Positions 43,838-52,679 of a stretch of DNA of 64,000 nucleotides are shown piece after piece. How positions within the stretch are numbered: the stretch's first letter is position 1; every line of letters begins with the position of its first letter. The notes under the pieces are model-generated. The model saw only the letters and a program-made list of their open reading frames with translations. It did not search any database and was not told where the DNA came from. Position numbers and translations under genes: made by a program. Source of the DNA: Vibrio penaeicida (GTDB lineage: Bacteria; Pseudomonadota; Gammaproteobacteria; Enterobacterales; Vibrionaceae); NCBI RefSeq assembly GCF_019977755.1, contig NZ_AP025145.1:1674001-1738000 (forward strand), read 5' to 3'.

Positions 43838-45610
43838 ATGTCTATTACACGCCGAGATTTTTTAAAAGGTTCATCTGCAACTGCCCTTTCTGGCATGGTG
43901 CCTCTATCTCTAACGATACCCACATCCAATGCGCTGGCAAGTGAACATAACGATTACAAAGCGCTTGTCTGTCTATTTTTGCATGGCGGCAATGACTCTT
44001 TTAATTTGCTGATACCCGATGGTGGTGCCCACTATTCCGATTACGTTACCGCCCGCCCCGATATTCACGTATTGCCAGAAGACTCGTTACCCATTCCCAA
44101 CACAGAAGCAAATCAAGCAGTCGCACTTAACGCAGCGATGCCGAACCTTGCCGCCATGATGAACGAAGGCACCGCCACCACATTGGTCAACATTGGTACC
44201 CTGATAGAGCCGACAGACAAAACCAATTGGAGTGATGTTAAAAAACCCAGCAATTTGGGCGCTCACAACAAACAGCAAAAAGCGTGGCAGACCAGTTGGG
44301 GGGACGGCGAATACCACCCATATGGCTGGGCAGGCATGATGATGGATATTTTAAGTAACGACGCTGCCATTGTGTCGGATTCTATTTCCTTTACCGGAAA
44401 TTCACTGCTCACCGGAAGCAGTTCAAACGATATTCAGGTGTCCTCCGGTGGCGTGAGAGCAATGTACCCAATCAGCCATTCGAACGGAGTAAACAATCAG
44501 TTTAAAAAATTAACTGCGACAACGTTTGACTCTCCTTTCCAACAAGAATATGTAAATCGGTTGCAGGGTATTCTCGATTTCCAAGTAGAAATTGACACCA
44601 TTCTTAATACCTACCCAGCTGATACGCGTATTCCCAGTTCCTATTTAGGGAAGCAACTTCAAATGGTTCGCCGGATGATGCAAGCTGCGAGTTCGTTAGG
44701 GCACAGCCGGCAAGTATTTTTTGTTCATATGGGCGGGTTTGATAATCACAGCAATCAAAGAAGCAAACATGATGGGCTACTGGGTGCGATAGACCAAGCG
44801 GTGAGCGCCTTTCACATGACCCTAGATGAGCTCAATTTATCTGACCAAGTGGTGACATTTTCGATGTCGGATTTTGGTCGTACAATTCAAAATAACAGCA
44901 ACAAAGGTACTGATCATGGTTGGGGCAGCAATCAAATTGTGGTGGGTAACGCCATTAATGGCGGCGTGAATTACGGTACTTTCCCTGATTTTGTACGAGA
45001 TGGAGAGAATGCTTACGGGAATAAGTTCATTCCTACTCAATCTTCCGAACAGATGGGCGCGACGCTCTGTCGATGGATGGGATTAAGTGAAGAAGGGGTT
45101 GATGTGATTTTCCCATCACTCCACCCACAGAATACGAACCCATTTGACAGTCGATATTTAGGGTTCTTGGGAGATTACCGCGCTTCCTCTCTAGAAAGTG
45201 AGTTATTGATAAAAAACGTAAACGCCTCTGTAACGCGCGTCAATCACACACCACAAATGGCAATCGACGGAGACATCACCACGAAATGGACAGCAAAAGG
45301 AACAGGCATTCATTTCCTTGTTGAACTCTCGAGCACAAGCTACGTGACTCAACTGCTTATTGCGCAGGCTAAAGGGAATGTTCGCCAATACTTCATTGAT
45401 GTAGAAGTCAGTAATAATGGCATCGATTTTGAGCCGTTAAACAGCGCAGTTACCCCCGGAAACACAACGGAGTTCATTCCTATTTCTATTCAAAGATCTG
45501 GCGTTAACTTTATTCGCCTTACCTGCAACGGAAACAATGATCCTGTGAATACACACTTGCAAGCGTGGAATAATATTCAAGAGCTAAAAGTGTTAGGTAA
45601 GGTGAATTAA
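43838..45610 (+). CDS. DUF1501 family protein with Tat signal and C-terminal discoidin-like domain
   Basis: 590 residues. N-terminal twin-arginine signal (SITRRDFLKGSSATALSGM), so folded export. DUF1501 core ~40-430 with LVCLFLHGGNDSFNLLIP, FFVHMGGFDNHSNQ and FSMSDFGRTIQNNSNKGTDHGWG (sulfatase/alkaline-phosphatase-like fold). Residues ~450-590 resemble an F5/8 type C domain (NHTPQMAIDGDITTKWTAKGTGIHFLVELSS ... VEVSNNGIDFEPL), probably carbohydrate-binding. Pairs with the DUF1800 protein. The substrate is unknown. Confidence 0.9.
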   Translation: MSITRRDFLKGSSATALSGMVPLSLTIPTSNALASEHNDYKALVCLFLHGGNDSFNLLIPDGGAHYSDYVTARPDIHVLPEDSLPIPNTEANQAVALNAAMPNLAAMMNEGTATTLVNIGTLIEPTDKTNWSDVKKPSNLGAHNKQQKAWQTSWGDGEYHPYGWAGMMMDILSNDAAIVSDSISFTGNSLLTGSSSNDIQVSSGGVRAMYPISHSNGVNNQFKKLTATTFDSPFQQEYVNRLQGILDFQVEIDTILNTYPADTRIPSSYLGKQLQMVRRMMQAASSLGHSRQVFFVHMGGFDNHSNQRSKHDGLLGAIDQAVSAFHMTLDELNLSDQVVTFSMSDFGRTIQNNSNKGTDHGWGSNQIVVGNAINGGVNYGTFPDFVRDGENAYGNKFIPTQSSEQMGATLCRWMGLSEEGVDVIFPSLHPQNTNPFDSRYLGFLGDYRASSLESELLIKNVNASVTRVNHTPQMAIDGDITTKWTAKGTGIHFLVELSSTSYVTQLLIAQAKGNVRQYFIDVEVSNNGIDFEPLNSAVTPGNTTEFIPISIQRSGVNFIRLTCNGNNDPVNTHLQAWNNIQELKVLGKVN

Positions 45611-45623
45611 ACGGGAAAGCATT

Positions 45624-46331
45624 CTACCAAGGAATAACCGAGCCATCGTAAGCCAGAAGTAGCCCACTTTGCGATGGTTCGGCACTTTCAATGACGGCAA
45701 TCAGATCGCGTGCAACTCGCTCTGGAGTAAACAACTTACCTTCGGGAACATTACGCTGAAAAGGCTCAGAGAGATGAGTATCGGTGGTTCCCGGATGCAA
45801 AGCGAGTACGGTTGCTTTGGGAAGTGTGCGACCCCACTCGATACTCAGTGTTTTAATGATCATGTTCAGCGCCGCTTTGGATGCTCGGTAGCTATACCAA
45901 CCACCTAAACGGTTATCGCTGATACTGCCGACTTTGGCTGAAATCGCGGTAAACATAGGGTGGTGACTTTTTCTGAGTAAGGGAAAGGCGTACTTGGCTA
46001 GCAAAAGCGAAGGCAGGGCATTCGAATTCATCGCTTCTATAAAATACGTACTGTCTATTTGCTGAATATTCTTTTCAGGCGAATGGTCGTGTGAATGTAA
46101 AAAGCCAGCAGCGTTGATGACCCAATCTAGTGATTGAATTCGACCTAAGGCATTTTTTACGGAATCGTCGCTAGCAGCATCCATTTGTATCCAACGTAAA
46201 TTCGGATCAGATAATTCTGGCAGGTTGCGTCGATACGTCGCGAAAACGCCATCTTCGGGGTATTCTTTTAGCAAGTGTTTCACCATTGCCAGACCTATAC
46301 CTCCGTTTCCGGCCACCACCAATCTATTCAA
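45624..46331 (-). CDS. short-chain dehydrogenase/reductase, CsgA-like
   Basis: 235 residues, start TTG 46331 chosen because GGAG lies seven bases before it; the frame extends to 46346. Rossmann motif VVAGNGGIGLAMV (Gly-rich variant), NAAG motif (VINAAGF) and the catalytic YSYRASKAA (Tyr and Lys) with a Ser upstream. NAD(P)-dependent oxidoreductase of unknown substrate. Starts one base after the photolyase stop, so the two are co-transcribed, a frequent pairing in gammaproteobacteria. A diverged copy of its 3' end is at 39835-39907. Confidence 0.88.
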   Translation of the reverse strand: MNRLVVAGNGGIGLAMVKHLLKEYPEDGVFATYRRNLPELSDPNLRWIQMDAASDDSVKNALGRIQSLDWVINAAGFLHSHDHSPEKNIQQIDSTYFIEAMNSNALPSLLLAKYAFPLLRKSHHPMFTAISAKVGSISDNRLGGWYSYRASKAALNMIIKTLSIEWGRTLPKATVLALHPGTTDTHLSEPFQRNVPEGKLFTPERVARDLIAVIESAEPSQSGLLLAYDGSVIPW

Positions 46332-46332
46332 G

Positions 46333-47883
46333 TTAGAGCTCCTCAATGCGTTGTAAATTCATATCCGCGGTCTTTAAGATCGCCTCTTGCACTTCTAAAT
46401 CCATGTTGTCCCAGCTTCTGTAGATCATTCCGATACGTGGATTCTTACTAAGCAATTCTCGGTGTTGATTCATGAATCGCCAGTAAAATCCGTTAAACGG
46501 ACAAGCTGTATCACCGCTTCGCTGCTTAACGTCGTAATGGCACCCTTTGCAGTAATCACTCATTTTATTGATGTAAGAGCCGCTGGCTGCATAAGGTTTG
46601 GTCGCAACAACGCCACCGTCAGCAAAAAGTGCCATCCCACGAGTGTTCGGCATTTCGACCCATTCAATCGCATCTACGTAGATACCCAAGTACCAAGCAT
46701 CAACTTCATCAGGATGACACCCCGTTACCAGCGAGAAATTCCCCGTGATCATCAAACGTTGAATGTGATGGGCATAGGCGTAATCTAACGACTGACTAAT
46801 CGCTTGTTTCATGCAGTGCATACGAGTTTCGCCCGTCCAAAAGTAATGGGGAAGCGGGCGCGTGGCACTCAAATGATTCTTCTGCGCGTATTCCGGCATG
46901 TTTGCCCAATAAACCCCACGAATATATTCTCTCCATCCGATTATTTGACGCACGAACCCTTCGATTTGATCAAGTGATACCAAGCTATTGGGTTGTTCAT
47001 AACAAGTGAGTGCGGCATCTACGACTTCCATTGGCGACAATATTTTTGCATTGAGCGCAAAAGACAGGCGGCTGTGATACAGACTCCATTTGGCTTTATG
47101 TTGCTTGGTCATCGCATCTTGAAAAGTGCCAAAAAGGGGTAAGCAAACCTGACAAAAATGCGCCAACAAGTTCAGTGCTTGAGAACGATTTACCGGCCAG
47201 AGCAGGGAGCCATCGATATGCCCGATGGTTTTTACTTCGTGCCTTTCCAAACGCTGCAAGATGCCATTAACATCGTTAGCAAACACAAGTGGCTCGGGAA
47301 GCTGTTCAATATCAGCGGATTTGAGCTTCTTGCGATTATTGGCGTCGTAGTTCCACTTACCTCCAACAGGCTTATCGTCCGCATCCAGCAAAATGCCATA
47401 TTGCTTACGCATGCGCCGATAAAAGTGCTCCATTAAAACATGCTTCCCTTTAGGAAACTGGGCAGGAATGAGCTCCGCATTCAACATGAAATGTTCTGTG
47501 TCTGCATTTCGAACTTCTACTCCCTCAATGCGTAAAGATTCTAATTGCTGAGCTAAGCGAAATTCATCTGGATTTTGGTATTCAAGATATGCAGCCCCAG
47601 TTTGTCGACACAACTGGGTCAGAAGTTCAGAGAGGTCTTTGTAGGCTTGTGTGTCATCCAGCGTCATATACTTAACTTGATGACCCGAATCTAACAACCA
47701 ACAAGAGAAGGCTTCCATTGCGGAGAAGAAAGCACATACCTTCTGTATGTGGTGTTGAGCGTAATCCGTTTCTTGTTTTAGCTCCGCTATCAGATAAAGC
47801 GTCGATTCATCCACTTGGCGAAACCAAGAATGCTGATAGTTCAGTTGATCGCCCAAAATTAAGCGGATTCTTTTTGTTTTCAT
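46333..47883 (-). CDS. FeS-type cryptochrome/(6-4) photolyase-related protein
   Basis: 516 residues. N-terminal DNA_photolyase-related domain (RLILGDQLNYQHSWFRQVDES) and helical FAD domain with YIRGVYWANMPEYAQKNHLSATRPLP and NTRGMALFADGGVVATKPYAASG. The iron-sulphur cysteines of the FeS-BCP group are visible near the C-terminus (DYCKGCHYDVKQRSGDTACPFN) with a further Cys earlier. These enzymes repair (6-4) photoproducts or act as light sensors. RBS TTGAGG. Upstream partner of the SDR gene. Confidence 0.9.
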   Translation of the reverse strand: MKTKRIRLILGDQLNYQHSWFRQVDESTLYLIAELKQETDYAQHHIQKVCAFFSAMEAFSCWLLDSGHQVKYMTLDDTQAYKDLSELLTQLCRQTGAAYLEYQNPDEFRLAQQLESLRIEGVEVRNADTEHFMLNAELIPAQFPKGKHVLMEHFYRRMRKQYGILLDADDKPVGGKWNYDANNRKKLKSADIEQLPEPLVFANDVNGILQRLERHEVKTIGHIDGSLLWPVNRSQALNLLAHFCQVCLPLFGTFQDAMTKQHKAKWSLYHSRLSFALNAKILSPMEVVDAALTCYEQPNSLVSLDQIEGFVRQIIGWREYIRGVYWANMPEYAQKNHLSATRPLPHYFWTGETRMHCMKQAISQSLDYAYAHHIQRLMITGNFSLVTGCHPDEVDAWYLGIYVDAIEWVEMPNTRGMALFADGGVVATKPYAASGSYINKMSDYCKGCHYDVKQRSGDTACPFNGFYWRFMNQHRELLSKNPRIGMIYRSWDNMDLEVQEAILKTADMNLQRIEEL

Positions 47884-48015
47884 AAAACCTCAAAAGTCGG
47901 TGTTTTGATTTCACCCTCTTTTCTTACGTCCTACGAATTCAACCGATCACCCATTTTTTCTATCTACTAATCAATCGTTTTTCTATTCTCACTTAAAGCG
48001 CTTTTCCACTCTCAC

Positions 48016-48037
48016 TAAAAAGGCAGCCGAAGCTGCC
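48016..48037 (-). terminator. Rho-independent terminator
   Basis: On the minus strand GGCAGC-TTCG-GCTGCC followed by TTTTT, a stable tetraloop hairpin 36 bp after the stop of 48073-48753. Confidence 0.92.
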
Positions 48038-48072
48038 CTATCTATACGCTTATAAAAGCGAGCAATACACGA

Positions 48073-48753
48073 TCACTTTCTGAGTAGTGCGTCCAAATTG
48101 ACTTTGTTACCCAAAGGCTGAACCTGAATATCGGCATAGTCCATACGAATGGCTTCAAATTGTTTTGCTAATTCGCGGACATGAGCTTCATCTTTGGCGA
48201 TAAAGGCAACATGGTAAACGGGTCTTGTTACACCGTCACTTACTTGTTGAGTATTCAAATAAGCAGAGGTCAAAAAGCCCGCTTGATTTAAGCTAACCAC
48301 ACGCTGCAGATCAATCCCCAGTACTCGGTCTATTTCTATTGGATCAACACCTTCTTTCCAAGTCATGGTAATACCATAGTTGTACACCATAGGCGTTTTA
48401 TCTAGCCACTTTCGCCCCAATGCTTGTATCGCGGCAATCTTCACTAGATCTTGTTTGTACAAAGGCAGCTCTTTAAGTGTTGCTCTTACTTGCTGTTCAT
48501 TATCTCCACTGATCACGAAGCGAATCAAGCGAGTGGGCTTTCCGTCCAATTCGCTATCATAAATGTACATATCTTTGACATCACCTTTTTCAATCAATTG
48601 TCCGAATGATGCCTTTTGCTCAGGCATCGCTTTCAGCACTTTGGAGTGGTCTTTCGTGTTCCATGCCAATTCAACACCAAAATCAACCGCATTGGCCGAC
48701 ATTGCGAACAACATAGCGCCTACCAGAAAAACAGCTTTAGAAAATTTATTCAT
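48073..48753 (-). CDS. periplasmic protein of unknown function
   Basis: 226 residues with signal peptide 1-22 (MNKFSKAVFLVGAMLFAMSANA). The mature part seems to contain two similar halves, each with a strand-helix pattern ending in a beta hairpin (VELAWNTKDHSKVLKAMPEQ / GITMTWKEGVDPIEIDRVLG), suggesting tandem ferredoxin-like domains. No catalytic motif recognised. Followed by a strong terminator. Upstream is the cytochrome c' gene in the same direction, 82 bp away. Confidence 0.75.
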   Translation of the reverse strand: MNKFSKAVFLVGAMLFAMSANAVDFGVELAWNTKDHSKVLKAMPEQKASFGQLIEKGDVKDMYIYDSELDGKPTRLIRFVISGDNEQQVRATLKELPLYKQDLVKIAAIQALGRKWLDKTPMVYNYGITMTWKEGVDPIEIDRVLGIDLQRVVSLNQAGFLTSAYLNTQQVSDGVTRPVYHVAFIAKDEAHVRELAKQFEAIRMDYADIQVQPLGNKVNLDALLRK

Positions 48754-48835
48754 GGTTTACCTCAATTTATAATGATGTTCGATATCTTCGCTGGGTACAG
48801 AGTTTGCGAAGAGACCGAGTGCTTATATAATTCGC

Positions 48836-49285
48836 CTACCAACGCGATCGATAGCTTCGGTGACAAGAGCGACACGTCTTTTCTGCCTGCTTTAACCCTT
48901 GTTCCGCTAACGATAAATCCTGCTCTTTACTCCCTTGCTGAAAAGAGACATACCCGTTGTGAAGTTCAACCAACAGGGCATCAAACTTTTCAGGCTTACT
49001 CCAAACTAATGCTTTTGCCTTACTCCCACTCTCGCTTCCGTGTGGAAACGCATTGAACAATAAGCCGCTGTTTTCAACCAGAACATCACTCGCTTTAAGT
49101 GCCGCGTTCCAATCTATTTCAGACTTCCCGATCAAATCGACGGCTTCATCGGTCTTGGTTTCAATAATCGAAAATGCTTCTTGTCTCGATTCAATGGCAT
49201 CGCCGTGCTTTGCCAATGCACAGGCTGGCATAAACAACGCCACGTATGTCACTAGCTTGGTAAACCTTTTGTTAGACGCTCTCAT
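48836..49285 (-). CDS. cytochrome c'-type protein
   Basis: 149 residues with signal peptide ~1-25 (ending PACALA). A helical mature domain and one heme-binding motif at the extreme C-terminus, CRSCH (KTCRSCHRSYRSRW), the typical position in cytochrome c'/c556. Periplasmic electron carrier or gas-ligand binder. Divergent from a cytochrome b561-type gene, its probable redox partner, with a shared regulatory region at 49286-49410. Confidence 0.88.
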   Translation of the reverse strand: MRASNKRFTKLVTYVALFMPACALAKHGDAIESRQEAFSIIETKTDEAVDLIGKSEIDWNAALKASDVLVENSGLLFNAFPHGSESGSKAKALVWSKPEKFDALLVELHNGYVSFQQGSKEQDLSLAEQGLKQAEKTCRSCHRSYRSRW

Positions 49286-49368
49286 CTTTTGGACACCTAT
49301 AAGTTCGATTGACGCCGTTATGTGCGCCTTTTTGTTACGACCAAAATAATTTACAATACAATAATTGC

Positions 49369-49387
49369 ATTTGCAATAGTTGCAAAT
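49369..49387. promoter_or_regulatory. palindromic operator candidate for the MarR regulator
   Basis: ATTTGCAA-TAG-TTGCAAAT: perfect 8-bp arms around a 3-bp spacer, 24 bp before the b561 start and within the divergent promoter with the cytochrome c' gene. Confidence 0.65.
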
Positions 49388-49410
49388 TACATTATTGATA
49401 AAGAAATCAA

Positions 49411-50049
49411 ATGAAGAGCGACATTATGAAAATTTGGGATTTACCAACTCGTATTTACCACTGGCTACAAGCCGTATTATTTATTGCACTGTTAGAATCA
49501 GGTTTTTCAGGTAATGGACCACACATCCAAATAGGACTTGTACTTTTCACCTTGTTGATGTGGCGGATATGCTGGGGGGTAATAGGGAGCACAACCAGTC
49601 GTTTTCAACAGTTTTTGGCATCACCCAGTACTGTCGTTAGGTATGTTAAGACCGGAAAGTCGAACCAAATTGGACACAACCCAGCAGGCGGGTGGATGGC
49701 GTTCTTGATGATATTCGCGTTGTTATTTCAATGCTTATCTGGAATGGCAATCGCAGGGCAGTTTGATGGGTTAGCATTTGCCGAAAACGTTTTAGCAGAC
49801 GATGTATTTTTCGTTATTGAAAGCATGCATATGATCTGTGCTAGGCTCCTTCCGGCTCTCATTGCTTTGCATGTTGGAGCAATCGTTTTTTATAAATACA
49901 AAGGTATATCATTGACTTGGGCAATGGTGACTGGCATTCAAAAACACATAAACACCAACGTAACCGTCTATTTTGCTTCGAATATTCGTGCCTTAGTGGT
50001 GCTAGCCATTGCAATTTCCGTTACCATTGCAATAGTTGCATTTGCATAA
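49411..50049 (+). CDS. cytochrome b561-family membrane protein
   Basis: 212 residues, four to five membrane helices. Begins IWDLPTRIYHWLQAVLF with the first heme-ligand His, with further His in IGHNPAGGW (loop), SMHMICARLLPALIALH and LHVGAIVFYKYKG. Di-heme b-type electron-transfer protein of the inner membrane that often reduces or oxidises a c-type cytochrome, here probably the divergent cytochrome c'. An alternative ATG at 49426 is possible. The stop lies 3 bp before the MarR gene. Confidence 0.88.
   Translation: MKSDIMKIWDLPTRIYHWLQAVLFIALLESGFSGNGPHIQIGLVLFTLLMWRICWGVIGSTTSRFQQFLASPSTVVRYVKTGKSNQIGHNPAGGWMAFLMIFALLFQCLSGMAIAGQFDGLAFAENVLADDVFFVIESMHMICARLLPALIALHVGAIVFYKYKGISLTWAMVTGIQKHINTNVTVYFASNIRALVVLAIAISVTIAIVAFA
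50026..50041. promoter_or_regulatory. second copy of the MarR operator-like motif
   Basis: ATTGCAATAGTTGCAT shares the TTGCAA-TAG-TTGCA core with 49369-49387. It lies inside the last codons of the b561 gene and 11 bp before the marR start. Confidence 0.5.
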
Positions 50050-50052
50050 GAG

Positions 50053-50496
50053 ATGACTATGAGCGAAATATTTGAAAGAGAAAAAAGCTTTGGGTGGAAA
50101 GTGAACGTTGTCGCAGCGCATGTCGCAAAACTACTGGAACAAGAGCTGGCTAAACACGATTTTCCAAAAAGCTTTTGGCCCACCATGATGTGTCTTTGGG
50201 AACAAGAAGGCATGACTCAGCGAGAGCTTTCAGATAAATCTCGTATCGAAAACTCTACGACCACCAGAACCCTCGATAAACTGGAAGAACGTGGCTGGGT
50301 TGAAAGACAAGCCGATCCAAATAGCCGCCGTTCTTACCGAATCTATCTAACAGAGGAAGGTCGAAAGCTAAAAGGGACTTTGCAGCCTTTGGCTAACCAA
50401 GTGAATCAAAATGCGTTATCCCATTTAGAAGAAAAGGAACAGCAAGAGTTACTTCGGCTACTCACAAAAGTCATGGACGGTGTCGCAGGAAAGTAA
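50053..50496 (+). CDS. MarR-family transcriptional regulator
   Basis: 147 residues. Winged helix-turn-helix ~55-110: GMTQRELSDKSRIENSTTTRTLDKLEERGWVERQADPNSRRSYRIYLTEEG, including the conserved wing D-x-R-x-x. Dimeric repressor typically released by a small phenolic or oxidant. Coupled to the cytochrome b561 gene; operator-like palindromes flank that gene, so autoregulation of the pair is likely. Confidence 0.92.
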   Translation: MTMSEIFEREKSFGWKVNVVAAHVAKLLEQELAKHDFPKSFWPTMMCLWEQEGMTQRELSDKSRIENSTTTRTLDKLEERGWVERQADPNSRRSYRIYLTEEGRKLKGTLQPLANQVNQNALSHLEEKEQQELLRLLTKVMDGVAGK

Positions 50497-50650
50497 GCGG
50501 ATTCGGCTAGAATATATTCAAGGTGCTAGGCAGCTTCTTATCTATAGATTGAGTATTACGGTAGGGTAATAGGCAAATTTCTGTTAGAGTCCTGCCCTTC
50601 TGAACTAGACCCAACCTGCTTCGGTAAGCGTAAGAATTTAGGAACTTGCT

Positions 50651-51070
50651 ATGATGACAGATGAAGAAAGAATTGAACTGCAACAAAACAACCCATTGCA
50701 CGGGCTTAAGCTAGAAACCTTGCTGCAAGAATTGGTCGATTTTTACGGTTGGGATATTCTTGATACTGCAATGCGATTCAACTGCTTTAATACCAAGCCA
50801 TCGATAGCAAGCAGCGTTAAATATTTAAAAAAGACCGATTGGGCGAGAGAGAAGATCGAAAACTTCTACCTTTACCGCTTCAAACGTATGCCACGAGCTT
50901 CCGCTGAAGAATATGACTTGCCGCCGCGTGCTCGCACGTTTCCACATGGTCTTAAGCCGAAAGATCCAATGGTATTAACCGTTGATTCTATTTTAAAGTC
51001 ACAAGCTAAAGCGGCTTCTGCTCACAAAGAGCGCTCCTCGAAAAATCGAAACTTCCGCCGCCAGAAATAG
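50651..51070 (+). CDS. VF530 (DUF2132) family DNA-binding protein, long form
   Basis: 139 residues. VF530 domain in the first ~75: [62 protein letters not shown]. The family is usually about 80 residues; here a basic tail (~75-139) with RKxx-rich segments and a Lys/Arg/Ala end is added, which could bind nucleic acid. Function is not established. Followed by a strong hairpin terminator. Confidence 0.88.
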   Translation: MMTDEERIELQQNNPLHGLKLETLLQELVDFYGWDILDTAMRFNCFNTKPSIASSVKYLKKTDWAREKIENFYLYRFKRMPRASAEEYDLPPRARTFPHGLKPKDPMVLTVDSILKSQAKAASAHKERSSKNRNFRRQK

Positions 51071-51078
51071 CACGGACT

Positions 51079-51115
51079 AAAAAGCCAAACAGAGTTATTC
51101 TTGTTTGGCTTTTTT
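51079..51115 (+). terminator. bidirectional Rho-independent terminator
   Basis: AAAAAGCCAAACA pairs with TGTTTGGCTTTTTT around a short loop. Placed between the convergent VF530 and thioesterase genes and usable from both sides. Confidence 0.92.
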
Positions 51116-51138
51116 GATCAGGTATTCCACAACTGAGG

Positions 51139-51597
51139 TTATTTATCCAGTGCGTTTCCTACCTGCTTTTCTAACGCCAAAATCGAAGCTCTAACACTCT
51201 CTGGAATATCGGTTTTAACATTGTCTTTAAAATCAAACATCACTCCTGTCGCGGTACCGATTGTCGCGATTTTTCCCCACTTCTTACTGAACGCTTGGTA
51301 TTCCATCGTAATACGATCATCTTGGATGTCGATAACTCGGCTGCCAATAAAAAGGGTGTCTGGATAGGTGATCGGCAATTTGTACCGACACTGTGTATCT
51401 CGTAACACGGGACCTATGTGCGTTTTAGACATGTCGACTAAAAGACCGATTTTATTGAAGTAATCGAGTCGAGCGGTTTCAAAATAGCGGAAATACACCA
51501 CATTATTCACATGCTGAAGTGCATCCATTTCTCCCCAAGCAACTTGAATTTCAGTTACCACAGGAAAGTCTTTAAGCATTGAATCCATACTATCCAT
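51139..51597 (-). CDS. 4HBT-family acyl-CoA thioesterase
   Basis: 152 residues. Hotdog fold with the signature VAWGEMDALQHVNNVVYFRYFETARLDYF, where Asp is the usual catalytic residue. Cytoplasmic thioesterase of YbgC/FadM-like type; acyl substrate unknown. Start may be the third Met (51588), which has AGGATGG upstream. Convergent with VF530. Distinct from the aryl-CoA thioesterase at 16259. Confidence 0.88.
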   Translation of the reverse strand: MDSMDSMLKDFPVVTEIQVAWGEMDALQHVNNVVYFRYFETARLDYFNKIGLLVDMSKTHIGPVLRDTQCRYKLPITYPDTLFIGSRVIDIQDDRITMEYQAFSKKWGKIATIGTATGVMFDFKDNVKTDIPESVRASILALEKQVGNALDK

Positions 51598-51767
51598 CCT
51601 TGATTTAGAGTTTTTATACTAGTTATTGCTGCAAATGAATGTAATGTTGATGCTCGATTTTTGTGAAAGGTATGCAGTAATTTCCAAAGTAGCTCATAGG
51701 AAATTTAGTAAACCCGATCGGGAGATCGGGTGAAAGGCTAGCTGGGAGGCACTCGCTATTCGGTAAG

Positions 51768-52268
51768 TTACTCGTTAAACAAAGGTTTAGGTGGCTTACT
51801 GATATCTATAACACGCGTTCCGGCAATAAGATCATGGATACAACGTCTATCTTTTCTAAATATAAACAATACGTTAGCAATTATAACCACGATATTTACA
51901 ATGGGAATAAAATAGACGATTCCCATAAGAAGCATACGTTTAAAAACAAAAGGCGAGAAGCGAGCTTTCTGCCCATCGCTTACGTTAACAACGGCTATCT
52001 CGAACACATTCTTGCCAATAGTTTGGCCGTATTTGTGAATAAAATAGCTTTGGCACAACACGTAAATTGAGAAGTAGTAGATCAAAGCGATAATCTGTGT
52101 AGTTACTGATTGAAATACGATTTGAAGGCTCGGAAATACATAGTAACTGCCTATAGCAAGACCAGAAAATACGAGATTATCAATAAAGGTTGCCCAAAAC
52201 CGAGACCACCTTGAAGCTAACTTCGGCTCCATTGAATTGACATGTTCATGATCCTTTTGTTCCACCAT
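51768..52268 (-). CDS. RDD family membrane protein
   Basis: 166 residues from ATG 52268 (GGAA upstream); the frame continues to 52304 and that ATG cannot be excluded. RDD domain: LASRWSRFWATFIDNLVFSG (Arg and Asp-Asn of the motif), membrane helices ~25-45, ~55-80 and ~105-130, and C-terminal FRKDRRCIHDLIAGTRVID. Function of RDD proteins is mostly unknown; some act in ion transport. Ten bases to forty-five bases after the RidA gene, so probably co-transcribed. Confidence 0.85.
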   Translation of the reverse strand: MVEQKDHEHVNSMEPKLASRWSRFWATFIDNLVFSGLAIGSYYVFPSLQIVFQSVTTQIIALIYYFSIYVLCQSYFIHKYGQTIGKNVFEIAVVNVSDGQKARFSPFVFKRMLLMGIVYFIPIVNIVVIIANVLFIFRKDRRCIHDLIAGTRVIDISKPPKPLFNE

Positions 52269-52313
52269 ATTGTTATTCCATTCATGGTAAATAAAGCGCG
52301 ACATTATATGGTG

Positions 52314-52679
52314 TTAATCCTCGTTGTCACGTACCACGGTCACAGTGACTTCAATCAATACGTCCCCTTCTAGATCCACACCTAAGCACGCTCTTTGAGG
52401 CCAGTGATCGGGGTTGCTTCCCATCCAGTCGCACCAAACTTTGTCCATTTTAGGCTTATCAGACATGTTAGCGATGTAAACCTGAGCAGATACGATTTTG
52501 GATTTGTCACTGTTCAATTCAATCAGGTTATTTTGAATGGTTTCCAACGTAAGTTCGGTTTGCCCAATAATATCGAGAGACGTATCTGAAGACGTGGCTA
52601 CCGTCCACACAAGATCTTTGTAAGCCGATGATTTGTTTCTTCCCTGGTAATTACCGCGTTTCCTTTCAATCATGGTCAT
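52314..52679 (-). CDS. RidA family protein
   Basis: 121 residues, standard length. RidA/YjgF fold with the conserved QRACLGVDLEGDVLIEVTVTVV segment: the Arg that binds 2-imino acids and the Glu at the active site are both present. Probable enamine/imine deaminase protecting PLP enzymes, or a member of another Rid subgroup. The N-terminus has an unusual ERKRGNYQGRNKSSAYKDLVWTVATSSD in place of the usual APxAxGPYSQ, so it belongs to a divergent subgroup. Confidence 0.85.
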   Translation of the reverse strand: MTMIERKRGNYQGRNKSSAYKDLVWTVATSSDTSLDIIGQTELTLETIQNNLIELNSDKSKIVSAQVYIANMSDKPKMDKVWCDWMGSNPDHWPQRACLGVDLEGDVLIEVTVTVVRDNED

